Source of the DNA: DATFFO01 sp963744905
Lineage (GTDB): Bacteria; Actinomycetota; Acidimicrobiia; Spongiisociales; ZC4RG35
NCBI GenBank assembly: GCA_963744905.1
Contig: CAVUUV010000003.1
Coordinates: forward strand, 682,001-746,000
DNA: 64,000 nucleotides
Direction of reading: 5' to 3'
How positions within the stretch are numbered: position 1 is the first letter of the stretch; the number at the start of each line of letters is the position of its first letter. The position numbers and the translations under genes are program-made. The notes beneath the pieces were generated by a model. The model made no database searches, was not told the origin of the DNA, and saw only the letters and a program-made list of their open reading frames with translations. Below are positions 1-7,707 of this stretch, one piece after another.

Positions 1-99
1 TTTCGCCACTCCTTGTGCCGGAATGGCGGGGCCGAGAACGCAGTGGGTGGTGATGCATGGTCGTCAAGATGGGTGACATGCATTGTTCAACGGGCTCCT
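1..99 (-). mobile_element. MITE-like element, copy 1 (cut by window edge)
   Basis: These 99 bases are the reverse complement of 23882-23979, differing by one inserted base near 67-70. The element ends at 80-99 in a terminal inverted repeat (reads AGGAGCCCGTTGAACAATGC on the minus strand). By comparison with copy 2, about 64 more bases and the other terminus should lie left of the window. No transposase is encoded, so this looks like a non-autonomous element. The rest of the gap up to 193 shows nothing clear. Confidence 0.7.
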
Positions 100-193
100 A
101 GCGGGTGAGGCGCCAACACGCCCCGGTGGCTCAAATAGCCGCCGGGGCGCAGCGCTTCGCACGCCCCCGATCACGCAACCACAGAACCCGATC

Positions 194-676
194 ATGACCA
201 TTCCACGAAGACAAATCGCAGAAGAGAGAATCACCGTTTCGCGCCGGCGGATGGGCCCCGCCCAGATCCTGGCCGGGGTCCTCGGGGTGATCCTCCTGAT
301 AATGGGAGGTGTGGCGGCGGCCAGGCTCGGCTTCGATTCCCTGACCGATGACACCGCGACCGTGGCGGGCCTCGACATGACCCTGCTCGCCGCCTTGATA
401 TTCCTCGCCCTGGGGCTGTTGTTCATCGGGGGAGCCTCGAGCCGTGTCGGGGCCAGAGGCATCATGCCGACCCTGGGAGCGCTGACCCTGGCCTTCGGCG
501 TGGTAGTGCTCATAGAGCCTTCACCCTTCCGCGATTTGCTCGGTGACGGACGGCCGATGGGATTCGCGTTCGGGGTGTTGGGGGTCATAGCACTGTTGGC
601 GGGGATGGTCTCCCCGACCACGATTGCCACCCGATCCGTCACAGACGACGTGCTCCGGGACGACCGCCCAGTCTGA
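194..676 (+). CDS. small integral membrane protein, unknown function
   Basis: A 160-residue protein with a basic N-terminus (residues 1-20) and four hydrophobic segments at about 25-44, 62-82, 90-107 and 122-140, ending in a polar tail. The pattern resembles the many small four-helix actinobacterial membrane proteins of unknown function, and I do not recognise a named family. The reading frame is open upstream to 83, but that part lies in the end of a mobile element and is not hydrophobic, so the ATG at 194 is preferred. It converges on the phosphatase gene at 685 with 8 bases between them. No role can be assigned. Confidence 0.65.
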   Translation: MTIPRRQIAEERITVSRRRMGPAQILAGVLGVILLIMGGVAAARLGFDSLTDDTATVAGLDMTLLAALIFLALGLLFIGGASSRVGARGIMPTLGALTLAFGVVVLIEPSPFRDLLGDGRPMGFAFGVLGVIALLAGMVSPTTIATRSVTDDVLRDDRPV

Positions 677-684
677 TCTGCAGG

Positions 685-2361
685 TCAGGGGCGGCGGATC
701 ACGATCAGGGAAGCATCATCACGGACGACTCCGCCGGCCTTGCCCACGGCCTCGTCATAGCACCAGTCGGCCACACGCTCGACATCGGTGAAAGGGCATC
801 TGATCAGGATCCTGGCCAGGTCTTCCCCCGAAGCCACCGGAGCCGACTCGGGATTGGAGGGATCGAACAGCCCGTCGGAATACATCAGCACCACGTCTCC
901 ATGATCGATCTTGGCCTCCGACTCCTCCCACTCCCCATCATCGTCGGCCATGAGAACGGGGCCCGTGGGCCGGAAGCTGGTTATCTGACCGCTCCGCATG
1001 TGGATTATCGGAGGGCTGCCCGCCCCGGCGTGGCGGGCGATCCCGGTTCCGGCATCTATTTCCATGATGGCGATCGTGGCCATCGAGTGGGGCTCGTCGA
1101 GGACCCATTTTGCCCCGGAAACGGCACCCGCAGGACCCCAGCCCGACCGCAGCGAATGCTCGACTACATCACCCAACCGCACCGCGGTCAAGGCCGGGTG
1201 GGGACCGTGCCCGACCACATCTATCAATGCCACGGCCAGTCTGCCCTCACCCAGGCGTACGGTGAGCACCGAATCGCCCCCCAGCCAACCTTCGGCAGGC
1301 CGAAACCTGGTCGCTATCTCCAGACCTTCCACGGAGCTTCGATAGCGCGACAGGCGAGACAGGAGGAGATCAACGACTCCGGCGTCACGTTGCACGGCGG
1401 TGGTGGCGCGGTCGGTGAGATCTTCGGCCATCTCGAGGCTGTATTGACTGCGGGAGACGGCCGTGGCCGTAGCGAAGAGGGCCGCCATCAGCAGACCGCT
1501 CACTATCACTGCGGTGAGGGCGAGCCAACGAGGTTGGGTTGCGGGAGTGATGGCGGAGAGGAGAAAGGCGACGCCCGCCGGTGGTCCGGCCACGACCAGC
1601 GGCAGGAGTCTGCGCAACACGATTCCGCCCGGCCAGGGACTGATCACCGCCGCCATCAGGCCGAGACCGGGCTTGGCAGCGACGACCGCCAGGCAGAAGA
1701 CGATTACCAGGAGGGCGGCACTCACCGGCATCCTTCCCGAGCCGAAGGGGAAGCCACGCAGGGTCTCGTCTCCATAGGCGAAGGCCACCACCACCGTCGC
1801 CCCAATCATGGCCGTCACAGTGGCGGTCAACTGACCCACGTAATGTGCCAGGGAAGCGGCACTCGCCATGAGGATGACCGATGCCCCCATGGCCAGGGTC
1901 ACCACACCGACGTTGACCGCCGGGCGCCCGGCCAGCTCACCGCCGATGATGTCCTCGACCTCCAGGGAGGTCAGCAGCCAATGTGGAAACGGTATGTCGG
2001 CCGCGTTGGCGATGATCACGAACACACCGCCCGCCGCCACCAGCGCCCCGACCACCAGCCCCGCCTGACGCACCCTCCTTCCAGGCTGGATGAGGGCAGC
2101 CCACACCGCGAAGGCGGCCAGGAAAAGAAACGCTCCGGTGGCAGGCTGCATCGGTCGCACCTCGGGCCGGTCGACCCATTGCGCCAGCACCGGAATGTGG
2201 ATGGCGCGACCGATGAGGGCCAACGCGCCTCCGGCTCCCACGATGACGGTTGCCGCCACCGAGATGGAGCGAAATCGCTCCCGCCAGCGTGGATCGATCT
2301 CTCCGTAGAGCCGCCGCCCAGCCGGGTGCCTGGGGACACGGGGAGCGGTGGACGACGACAT
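685..2361 (-). CDS. membrane-anchored SpoIIE/RsbU-type PP2C phosphatase
   Basis: The N-terminal ~310 residues contain about eight hydrophobic segments, and the last ~210 form a SpoIIE-like PP2C domain. Visible phosphatase signatures are 'ALIDVVGHG' (metal-binding Asp followed by Gly), 'VLMYSDGLFD' and 'RDDASLIVI' near the C-terminus. In partner-switching systems such an enzyme dephosphorylates the phosphoserine of a STAS anti-anti-sigma factor at the membrane in response to a signal. That target is encoded divergently, starting at 2484. No HAMP, PAS or GAF domain is seen, so the membrane region is the probable sensor (inference). A start at 2397 is also possible and would add 12 residues; ATG 2361 was chosen because it begins closer to the polar N-terminal segment. 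Confidence 0.85.
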   Translation of the reverse strand: MSSSTAPRVPRHPAGRRLYGEIDPRWRERFRSISVAATVIVGAGGALALIGRAIHIPVLAQWVDRPEVRPMQPATGAFLFLAAFAVWAALIQPGRRVRQAGLVVGALVAAGGVFVIIANAADIPFPHWLLTSLEVEDIIGGELAGRPAVNVGVVTLAMGASVILMASAASLAHYVGQLTATVTAMIGATVVVAFAYGDETLRGFPFGSGRMPVSAALLVIVFCLAVVAAKPGLGLMAAVISPWPGGIVLRRLLPLVVAGPPAGVAFLLSAITPATQPRWLALTAVIVSGLLMAALFATATAVSRSQYSLEMAEDLTDRATTAVQRDAGVVDLLLSRLSRYRSSVEGLEIATRFRPAEGWLGGDSVLTVRLGEGRLAVALIDVVGHGPHPALTAVRLGDVVEHSLRSGWGPAGAVSGAKWVLDEPHSMATIAIMEIDAGTGIARHAGAGSPPIIHMRSGQITSFRPTGPVLMADDDGEWEESEAKIDHGDVVLMYSDGLFDPSNPESAPVASGEDLARILIRCPFTDVERVADWCYDEAVGKAGGVVRDDASLIVIRRP

Positions 2362-2397
2362 CCCCACAAAGGTAGCCCTAATCACTGAACACGTCAT

Positions 2398-2483
2398 CGC
2401 CGCCTCACAGCCAATCCTTGGGGCGGACCCGCCACCCCCTCAAAACTACTAACCTCAGGAACTCGAATGCACCCGGGGGCAAC
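2398..2483. promoter_or_regulatory. divergent intergenic region, phosphatase / STAS-sigma
   Basis: This is the control region between the minus-strand phosphatase and the plus-strand STAS-sigma pair. I could not find a convincing -35/-10 pair. The SigB-type motif seen elsewhere in this window is absent in proper spacing: GTTT on the minus strand has GGGT only 12 bases downstream. A GGGGG run at 2473-2477 could serve as ribosome binding site for GTG 2484. Confidence 0.35.
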
Positions 2484-2828
2484 GTGACGACCGGTCCCAG
2501 ATACCGAATAGACGTCGAGTCCGACGATCACCCCCGCCTGGTGGTGGTCGAGGGTGAGATCGACATGGCATCCGTGGACGAGATGGAGAAGGCGCTGGTG
2601 GCACAACCTTCCCTTGCGGTCGTCGCTGACCTGAGCGGAGTCGGATTCATGGACTCGACCGGCTTACGAGGGCTTTTGGCCGCTCACGACGGACTGGCAG
2701 CCCAGGGCGGTCGCCTGCATCTCGTCTTCGACGATGGACCGGTGAAGCGGCTTCTGGACCTGACCGGCCTGACTGATCATTTCAGCGTCTTCCCCGATCG
2801 GGACTCGGCGCTGGCGGCAGCCGATTGA
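2484..2828 (+). CDS. STAS-domain anti-anti-sigma factor (RsbV/SpoIIAA type)
   Basis: A 114-residue single STAS domain. The family signature 'DLSGVGFMDSTGLRGLL' is present with the phosphorylatable serine at position 58 (in MDSTG). Family members bind an RsbW/SpoIIAB-like kinase when unphosphorylated, releasing the sigma factor, and are reactivated by SpoIIE-type phosphatases such as the divergent neighbour. The sigma gene follows after 22 bases, so the two are very likely co-transcribed. The open frame begins at 2418, but GTG 2484 gives the normal STAS length and has a G-rich stretch 7 bases upstream. The kinase partner is not a separate gene here; only a degenerate kinase domain fused to the sigma factor is seen next door. 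Confidence 0.88.
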   Translation: MTTGPRYRIDVESDDHPRLVVVEGEIDMASVDEMEKALVAQPSLAVVADLSGVGFMDSTGLRGLLAAHDGLAAQGGRLHLVFDDGPVKRLLDLTGLTDHFSVFPDRDSALAAAD

Positions 2829-2850
2829 CGGCGAAGCGAGCCTCACTCCG

Positions 2851-3909
2851 TTGAGCGCCACCCGCATCCGCATCGAGTTGGAGCCCGACCGCTCCACCCC
2901 TCACATCGCCCGGCAGATAATCGGGACACTGATCGACCGAGGGCCGGCCATCAAGGCGGTCGACGCCGCCCTACTCGCCTCCGAGCTGGTCACCGCTGCC
3001 TCCCGGGATCCGGGCCCGGTTGTGGTGACAGTGGAGCAGACGCCGGGACGGGCGCGGGTGGGCGTCAGCTCGGGAGAGGGCCCGATGCTCGACGAGCTGG
3101 TCGAGCGGCTTCTGGACCGCCTGGCCGACCTGTGGAAAGCCGGACCACCCCCCTTCTTCGAAATAGACCTGGTCCGACACCCCCGCCTGGACGACCTGAC
3201 CGAGGAGTCCCTATGGGAGCGGGTCTCGGGCGACTCCTCGGCGCGGGAAGAGATCTTCACCCGGTACGCAGACCTGGCTGGTTCCATATCGCGGCGATTT
3301 CGGCGTAGCGCCGAGCGGGCCGATCTCGAACAGGTGGCTTACATGGCCCTGGTCGGGGCCATCGATCGCTTCGACCCCACCCGGGGGGTGAAGTTCTCCA
3401 CCTATGCCTCCAAGACGATAAGTGGGGAGCTGAAGAGGCATCTTCGCGACACCGCATGGTCGATCAAGGTCCCGCGGGGACTCAAGGAGAAGGTGCTGAG
3501 GGTGACGAGGATTCGTGAGAGCCTGCGCCAGGAGTTGGGCCGCGCCCCCACGATGGCTGAGCTGGCCGAGGCGGCCGACCTCTCAGAGGAGCAGGTCAAC
3601 GAAGCACTGGGAGCCGGCCAAGCGTTCGGCGCCTCCTCGCTCGACGCTCCCATGGGCGAAGACGAGAGCCTGTCGTTGATCGACACCATCGATGTCGACT
3701 ACGGCGAGGTGGACACGGAGAGCTGGCTGACCATTCAGCCGGTTCTCGAGGAGCTGTCGGAGCGAGACCGCGAGGTGTTGAGGCTGCGCTTCTTCGAGGA
3801 CATGAGCCAGACCGAGATCGCCGACATCCTGGGCGTATCCCAGATGCAGGTTTCCCGCATCCTCTCGTCCATCTTCGACTACATCCGGCGTCAGGTCGAG
3901 ACCGGATAG
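2851..3909 (+). CDS. SigB/SigF-family sigma factor with fused degenerate RsbW-like domain
   Basis: A 352-residue protein. Residues 118-350 form a SigB/F/G-type sigma factor: region 2 includes 'RFDPTRGVKFSTYASKTI' (about 173-190), region 3 'LGRAPTMAELAEAADLS', and region 4 'LSERDREVLRLRFFEDMSQ' followed by the helix-turn-helix 'EIADILGVSQMQVSRI'. Residues 4-107 follow the layout of the RsbW/SpoIIAB GHKL anti-sigma kinase ('ALLASELVTAASRD', then 'RVGVSSGEGP', ending 'FFEIDLVR'). The N-box Asn that binds Mg-ATP is Ala, and the DxGxG box is eroded. I infer a sigma factor carrying a catalytically dead anti-sigma module, perhaps a docking site for the STAS protein. The start is TTG at 2851; no strong ribosome binding site is seen. 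Confidence 0.85.
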   Translation: MSATRIRIELEPDRSTPHIARQIIGTLIDRGPAIKAVDAALLASELVTAASRDPGPVVVTVEQTPGRARVGVSSGEGPMLDELVERLLDRLADLWKAGPPPFFEIDLVRHPRLDDLTEESLWERVSGDSSAREEIFTRYADLAGSISRRFRRSAERADLEQVAYMALVGAIDRFDPTRGVKFSTYASKTISGELKRHLRDTAWSIKVPRGLKEKVLRVTRIRESLRQELGRAPTMAELAEAADLSEEQVNEALGAGQAFGASSLDAPMGEDESLSLIDTIDVDYGEVDTESWLTIQPVLEELSERDREVLRLRFFEDMSQTEIADILGVSQMQVSRILSSIFDYIRRQVETG

Positions 3910-3990
3910 CGTTTCTCGGCAGCCAAACAACGTGTTGGGCGAGTCCGTTTGCGGGCAAGGATGCGGTTGGAAGGTCCGCGGTTGGAGGAT

Positions 3991-4398
3991 TCAGCCGTCG
4001 TGAGACGGCGCCCGATCGGCCTCACCGAGACGGACGTAGGTCCACCTTCCCAGATGCCACAGGAAGTGGCCCCCGTGCCTGCGAAGGGAGTCGGCCACGT
4101 CGGCGGCCTGTTCGTCGTCGGCGGCGTCGACCACCACGAACGACCCGTTCTCCGACAGCTCGTCCTCGACTTTGTTGCGAAGCCGGTTCTCGTCTCCCAG
4201 CCCCAGGATGGCTTTCCTCAAGGTCCCGAAGAACTCCCCTTCGGCCTGCTGGGGATCCAGGCGTCGGCGCCCATCCTCGCCCCGCAATAGCTCCACGTCG
4301 TGACCCTGGGCTCTCAGGTCCGCCAGGGCCGCATCGGCCGTCTCGGGCGAATCGAACAGGGCCACCACCTTTTCTTTCAGATCGATCTCCTCGGTCAT
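3991..4398 (-). CDS. YflT-like general-stress-type protein
   Basis: A 135-residue soluble protein. The N-terminal ~45 residues ('VVALFDSPETADAALADL', then a short beta strand) look like the ferredoxin-fold domain of general stress protein 17M/YflT, in which an alpha/beta unit opens with a strand and a helix rich in Ala. The remainder is charged and shows no catalytic motif. The frame is open upstream, but ATG 4398 is chosen because a SigB-type promoter at 4408-4433 would start transcription at about 4401, just before this codon, giving a leaderless mRNA. Family assignment is by pattern only; the link to stress is supported by the promoter. Confidence 0.6.
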   Translation of the reverse strand: MTEEIDLKEKVVALFDSPETADAALADLRAQGHDVELLRGEDGRRRLDPQQAEGEFFGTLRKAILGLGDENRLRNKVEDELSENGSFVVVDAADDEQAADVADSLRRHGGHFLWHLGRWTYVRLGEADRAPSHDG

Positions 4399-4407
4399 GA
4401 TGTGGAT

Positions 4408-4433
4408 ATACCCCCGCACCGACGATCCGAAAC
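4408..4433 (-). promoter_or_regulatory. SigB/SigF-type promoter (site A)
   Basis: The minus strand reads GTTT (4433-4430), 16 bases, then GGGTAT (4413-4408), matching the SigB-class consensus. The ATG at 4398 lies 9 bases beyond the -10 box, implying a leaderless transcript. Confidence 0.65.
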
Positions 4434-4480
4434 CGTCCGATCGGGCACTGGCTCGACATATCGAATAGGATCTTGACAGG

Positions 4481-5335
4481 GTGGAAGCGTTGATCGGAAC
4501 AAGGGACGGCCTCTTCGACCTCGAACACCGTTGCCTACTCGACTCGGTGCAGGTGAGCCATATCGGGCGCGGTCCTGATGGATGGTGGGCAGTGGACTCC
4601 GGGGGCCGGGTATGGCACGAGGCCAATCTCATCGCCAGCTCCGACGCCACGCTCCACTGCATCCAGCCCACCTCCGATGGCGTGTGGCTCGGGGCCGATC
4701 AGGCCCGGCTGCTCCACCTCGCCGGCGATCGCATCACCGAAGACGAGTTCTTCGCCCAGGCTCCCACCCGCCAACGCTGGCACACCCCCTGGGGAGGTCC
4801 TCCCGACGTGAGGTCACTGGCCTACGGACCCGACGGGGTCCTGTACGTCAACGTCCACGTTGGTGGGATCCTCCGCTACGACGACAGCGGCATATCCCCC
4901 ATCCTCGACATCGATGCCGACGCCCACCAGGTGGTCGCCGACCCGGACCGGGGCGGGGTCGTCCTGGCGGCCACTGCCCGCGGCCTGGCTCAATCGGGAG
5001 ACGGCCACGACTTCGGCTTCCGCCGCGAGGGCCTGGCTCACCAGTACTGCCGTGCCGTGGCGGTCGGGGGCCGGACAGTGCTTCTGTCGGTCTCACGAGG
5101 CCCCCGTGGCGGCGACTCGCAGGTCTACCGGTCTGCTCTGAGCGGTGGGCCCTTTGAACCCTGCCGAAATGGCCTGCCCGATGACTTCCAGACCAACGTC
5201 GACACTCACCACCTGCTGGCCCGCGAAGACAACTTCTTCCTCGGACACGGCACGACCCTGTGGCGCTCGGATGACGAAGGTCGCAGCTGGGAAGTGGCGG
5301 CCACAGAACTTCCTCCCATCACCTGTCTGGCATGA
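4481..5335 (+). CDS. beta-propeller (BNR/sialidase-like repeat) protein
   Basis: A 284-residue protein without signal peptide. It has recurring blocks of the propeller type: 'GRGPDGWWAVDSGGRVW', 'SDGVWLGADQARLLHL', 'GPDGVLYVNVHVGGILR', 'VVLAATARGLAQSGDG' and the BNR-like 'LWRSDDEGRSWE' near the C-terminus. Five or six blades are apparent. Such proteins are found as cytoplasmic or secreted scaffolds or hydrolases; no catalytic residues are evident and the function is unknown. GTG 4481 is the start, and the stop codon abuts the next open frame (the LigD phosphoesterase), so the two are probably translated from one mRNA. It is divergent from the YflT-like gene, with an 82-base gap. Confidence 0.6.
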   Translation: MEALIGTRDGLFDLEHRCLLDSVQVSHIGRGPDGWWAVDSGGRVWHEANLIASSDATLHCIQPTSDGVWLGADQARLLHLAGDRITEDEFFAQAPTRQRWHTPWGGPPDVRSLAYGPDGVLYVNVHVGGILRYDDSGISPILDIDADAHQVVADPDRGGVVLAATARGLAQSGDGHDFGFRREGLAHQYCRAVAVGGRTVLLSVSRGPRGGDSQVYRSALSGGPFEPCRNGLPDDFQTNVDTHHLLAREDNFFLGHGTTLWRSDDEGRSWEVAATELPPITCLA

Positions 5336-5359
5336 GTGCCGTCCCGACTCCCCCTGCCC

Positions 5360-5938
5360 ATGGCTGAAGAGGATCTCGACGAATACCGGGACAAGCGCCA
5401 CTTCGACCAGACACCGGAGCCCGCCGGCCGTGCGGATAACGGAAATGGAAGCCGTTTCGTCATACAAAAACACGACGCCAGCCGGCTCCATTACGACTTC
5501 CGGCTGGAAGCAGGAGGTGTCCTCAAGAGTTGGGCAGTGCCGAAAGGGCCCTCCACCGACCCGAGAGAGAAGCGGCTCGCAGTGCCCACCGAGGACCATC
5601 CGCTCGAATACATCGACTTCGAGGGGGTCATACCCGACCGACAGTATGGGGCGGGCACGGTCATGGTGTGGGACACCGGTGAATATGAGAACCTCACCTC
5701 AGATGACGATGGCGAGGAGATCCCGGTCCCGGAGGCGATCGAAGGCGGACACGTGAGTTTTCGCCTCCATGGCAAGAAGCTGCAGGGGGGCTATGCCCTG
5801 ACCCGTGCCGGTGAGGAACGATGGCTCCTGGTCAAGATGGACGACGACCAGGCCGACGCACGACGCAACCCGACCAGTACCCAACCCGACTCGGTGCTCA
5901 CGGGCCGGAGCCTGGACCGGATTGCCGAGGATCAGTGA
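5360..5938 (+). CDS. stand-alone LigD 3'-phosphoesterase (PE) domain protein
   Basis: A 192-residue protein corresponding to the phosphoesterase domain of LigD, which trims 3'-phosphates and ribonucleotides at DNA ends during non-homologous end joining. Family residues are present: 'FVIQKHDASRLHYDFRLE' with its His and Asp, 'EDHPLEYIDFEGVIP', and 'YGAGTVMVWDTGEY'. In many bacteria PE is fused to polymerase and ligase domains; here those are two other genes at 11243-13155. The frame opens at GTG 5336, right after the preceding stop, but ATG 5360 gives the usual start just before 'DLDEYRDKRHFDQTPEP'. It overlaps the convergent DJ-1/PfpI gene by 7 bases. Confidence 0.85.
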   Translation: MAEEDLDEYRDKRHFDQTPEPAGRADNGNGSRFVIQKHDASRLHYDFRLEAGGVLKSWAVPKGPSTDPREKRLAVPTEDHPLEYIDFEGVIPDRQYGAGTVMVWDTGEYENLTSDDDGEEIPVPEAIEGGHVSFRLHGKKLQGGYALTRAGEERWLLVKMDDDQADARRNPTSTQPDSVLTGRSLDRIAEDQ

Positions 5939-6456
5939 GCAGAGACCTTCTCCGCAGCCAGCATCTCGATGAACGTGTGCATGAAAGTGGGCAGGTCGGC
6001 CGGTGACCGGGCCGTGACCAGGTTACCGTCACGCACGGTCTCCTCATCGACCCACTCGGCACCTGCATTGATAACGTCGTCCCGAATCGAGTAGAAGGAC
6101 GTGGCCCTCCTTCCTTCGAGAAGACCCGCCGACGCAAGCATCCACGGCCCGTGACATATCGCTCCGACCGGCTTGCCTGACCGACCCATCTCCCGGACCA
6201 GATCCACCATGGGCGGGCACCGCCGCATGTGATCGGGCGAGTAGCCGCCCGGGATGACGAGCGCATCCAGTTCCGAGGCATCCAGATCAGCCGCGGAAAC
6301 CGTCGAGGTCATGCTGGTACCTCGCTTTCCACGGTATTCGACACCGTCTTCACAGCCCACCAGATCGACCTCGTAGCCTTGTTCCAGCAGGCGGTAGTAG
6401 GGAAAGATCAACTCCGGATCCTCGTAGAGGTCGGCGATCAGTACTGCGACTCTCAT
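5932..6456 (-). CDS. DJ-1/PfpI family protein (YhbO/glyoxalase III-like)
   Basis: A 174-residue protein with the DJ-1/PfpI fold. The nucleophile elbow 'AICHGPWML' places the reactive cysteine at residue 101, followed by the typical His; the early acidic residue (about 12-15, 'YEDPEL') and 'VIPGGYSPD' are also typical. Members act as protease-like or deglycase/glyoxalase stress enzymes; the exact activity cannot be read from sequence. It is the last gene of the CsbD-lipoprotein-DUF2383 operon, 28 bases after the DUF2383 stop. Its ribosome-binding site and start region are duplicated in tandem (see 6454-6481). Confidence 0.85.
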   Translation of the reverse strand: MRVAVLIADLYEDPELIFPYYRLLEQGYEVDLVGCEDGVEYRGKRGTSMTSTVSAADLDASELDALVIPGGYSPDHMRRCPPMVDLVREMGRSGKPVGAICHGPWMLASAGLLEGRRATSFYSIRDDVINAGAEWVDEETVRDGNLVTARSPADLPTFMHTFIEMLAAEKVSAH

Positions 6457-6481
6457 TTCCACTCCTTCATTTCCACTCCTT
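6454..6481 (-). repeat. tandem 14-bp repeat duplicating the RBS and start codon
   Basis: Two perfect copies of AAGGAGTGGAAATG on the minus strand (6481-6468 and 6467-6454). Each contains a GGAG ribosome binding site and an ATG. The upstream ATG opens a five-codon frame (MKEWK, stop at 6455-6453) whose stop overlaps the real start of the DJ-1/PfpI gene. Confidence 0.7.
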
Positions 6482-6484
6482 CTT

Positions 6485-6961
6485 TCAATCGGTCTCCAGG
6501 CGGTCGAGACGTTCCAGGCCCTCAGCGACCCGAGCCACCGCACCACGTACAACCTCTTCCACCTCGGGAGGCAGGTCGATCTCCAGAAGGCGAGCCAGGG
6601 CATCTACGAGACCGTCCTCCTCCCGACGCAGGGATGCAATGACCTCGGCATCGCCGTCGAGTGCTCCCTCCACCTGCAACCAACTGTCCCCGATCGACCC
6701 GGTCAGCGTCCCGGGTTGGTCGGCGTCGAAGTCCAGGCCGGACTCGACCGCCACCCTCACCAGCATCATCCGGCTGTCTTCTCTGTCCGCGGCCAATTCC
6801 CTCAACACCTCGCCGGCATTGGGAGCCTCGACCGCCTCGGCGGCACTATTCAGCCGGTTCGAGGAATCGGCCAGGGCGGACAGAGCGGCCTCGCAGGCGG
6901 CTGCGGGCTCCAGATGGGGCGTGAAGGGGCCCATCACCCTCTCAGGCGGCTCCCTACTCAT
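6485..6961 (-). CDS. DUF2383/PA2169-like four-helix protein
   Basis: A 158-residue, mostly helical and acidic protein. The layout of helices with 'NRLNSAAEAVEAP', 'ELAADREDSRMMLVRVA' and 'SLRREEDGLVDALARLL' resembles the ferritin-like DUF2383 (PA2169) family, whose members are small stress-associated proteins of unknown activity. The metal-binding His/Glu pattern of true ferritins is not evident. Its start overlaps the stop of the lipoprotein gene (6958-6961), so translation is coupled. It should be expressed from the SigB-type promoter at 7665-7690. Confidence 0.6.
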   Translation of the reverse strand: MSREPPERVMGPFTPHLEPAAACEAALSALADSSNRLNSAAEAVEAPNAGEVLRELAADREDSRMMLVRVAVESGLDFDADQPGTLTGSIGDSWLQVEGALDGDAEVIASLRREEDGLVDALARLLEIDLPPEVEEVVRGAVARVAEGLERLDRLETD

Positions 6962-7371
6962 GTCGCTCTGAAGTTCCAGGAGTAAGAGTCGAGAACCCGG
7001 AACTGGGAGCCATTGACCGGCTGGGTCACTCGCTCCACGGTGGCAGTGTGCTCACCGGGGGTGAGCACGACCGGACCGGCACCCGACTCGTAGCGAAGCT
7101 TGCCGACGTCGAACGTGGAGTAGGTGGTCACATCCACTCCGTCGACGAGCAGACGGACGTTGTCATCCGGCGACTGAAGACGATGCCGCACCTCGACCGC
7201 ATCGGGAACCGCCGTGGTGGAATTGGGGGCCGGATAGACCCTCTCCACCCAGCCGGGGATGGAAGTGGTGGGCAATGATGAAGCCTCACTCTGAGCCGGG
7301 CTGCAACCAGCCAGCCCCACCGCCACCATCACGGCAATCAAAGCCATCATGAGCCTCGAGCGGGCCCTCAT
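6958..7371 (-). CDS. lipoprotein, unknown function
   Basis: A 137-residue protein with a basic start, a hydrophobic signal of about 15 residues and a lipobox 'GLAGC' that places the lipidated cysteine at residue 23. The mature part is predicted beta-rich ('VRLLVDGVDVTTYST', 'LTPGEHTATVERVTQP') and looks like a single immunoglobulin-like or BIg-type domain at the cell surface. Overlaps of 4 bases with CsbD upstream and DUF2383 downstream show a compact operon. No enzyme motif is present. Confidence 0.65.
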   Translation of the reverse strand: MRARSRLMMALIAVMVAVGLAGCSPAQSEASSLPTTSIPGWVERVYPAPNSTTAVPDAVEVRHRLQSPDDNVRLLVDGVDVTTYSTFDVGKLRYESGAGPVVLTPGEHTATVERVTQPVNGSQFRVLDSYSWNFRAT

Positions 7372-7604
7372 CGATCACCTGATCTGCTGGGGCGTCTGGT
7401 TTCCATCTCATCCAGGATCGAATCCAACTTCTCTTCAACCTGCTCCAGCCTCTGGCCCGACTTCTGACGAATGATCCCCACCAGCTGGTCCCAGCGCCCG
7501 GAGGCGCGATCGATATCGTCGTCGGTGAGTGCACCCCAGGCCTCGCGAATCCGGCCGCGGGCCTGCTCCCAGATTCCCTCCAGGCGAGCCTGTCTGGTAT
7601 TCAT
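7368..7604 (-). CDS. CsbD-family stress-response protein
   Basis: A 78-residue charged helical protein. 'LEGIWEQARGRIREAWGAL' and 'GRWDQLVGIIRQKSG' match the CsbD pattern of short helices with conserved Trp and Gly-Lys turns. CsbD of Bacillus subtilis is a SigB-controlled general stress protein of unknown function, which fits the SigB-type promoter 61 bases upstream. It is the first gene of a four-gene operon ending with the DJ-1/PfpI gene. Confidence 0.8.
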   Translation of the reverse strand: MNTRQARLEGIWEQARGRIREAWGALTDDDIDRASGRWDQLVGIIRQKSGQRLEQVEEKLDSILDEMETRRPSRSGDR

Positions 7605-7664
7605 GATTCTCCCTGATTCGCTTATCTGGTAGAGCCGTCATCTCTCCGGCCCTCCTCTCACCAC

Positions 7665-7690
7665 CTACCCGGCATGGGAGGGAGATAAAC
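7665..7690 (-). promoter_or_regulatory. SigB/SigF-type promoter (site B) for the CsbD operon
   Basis: The minus strand reads GTTT (7690-7687), 16 bases, GGGTAG (7670-7665). The predicted transcript starts near 7658, leaving a leader of about 54 bases before the CsbD start at 7604. Confidence 0.7.
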
Positions 7691-7707
7691 GAATCCCGCT
7701 GGGCCGA

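Noticed and set aside
901..2388. Long plus-strand open frame opposite the phosphatase gene
   Set aside because: Low-complexity, His/Arg/Gly-rich translation with no domain; it mirrors the GC-rich codon pattern of the real minus-strand gene.
2398..2483. SigB-type promoter for self-regulation of the sigma locus
   Set aside because: GTTT and GGGT are present on the minus strand, but with a 12-base spacer and no TA, unlike the eight convincing sites.
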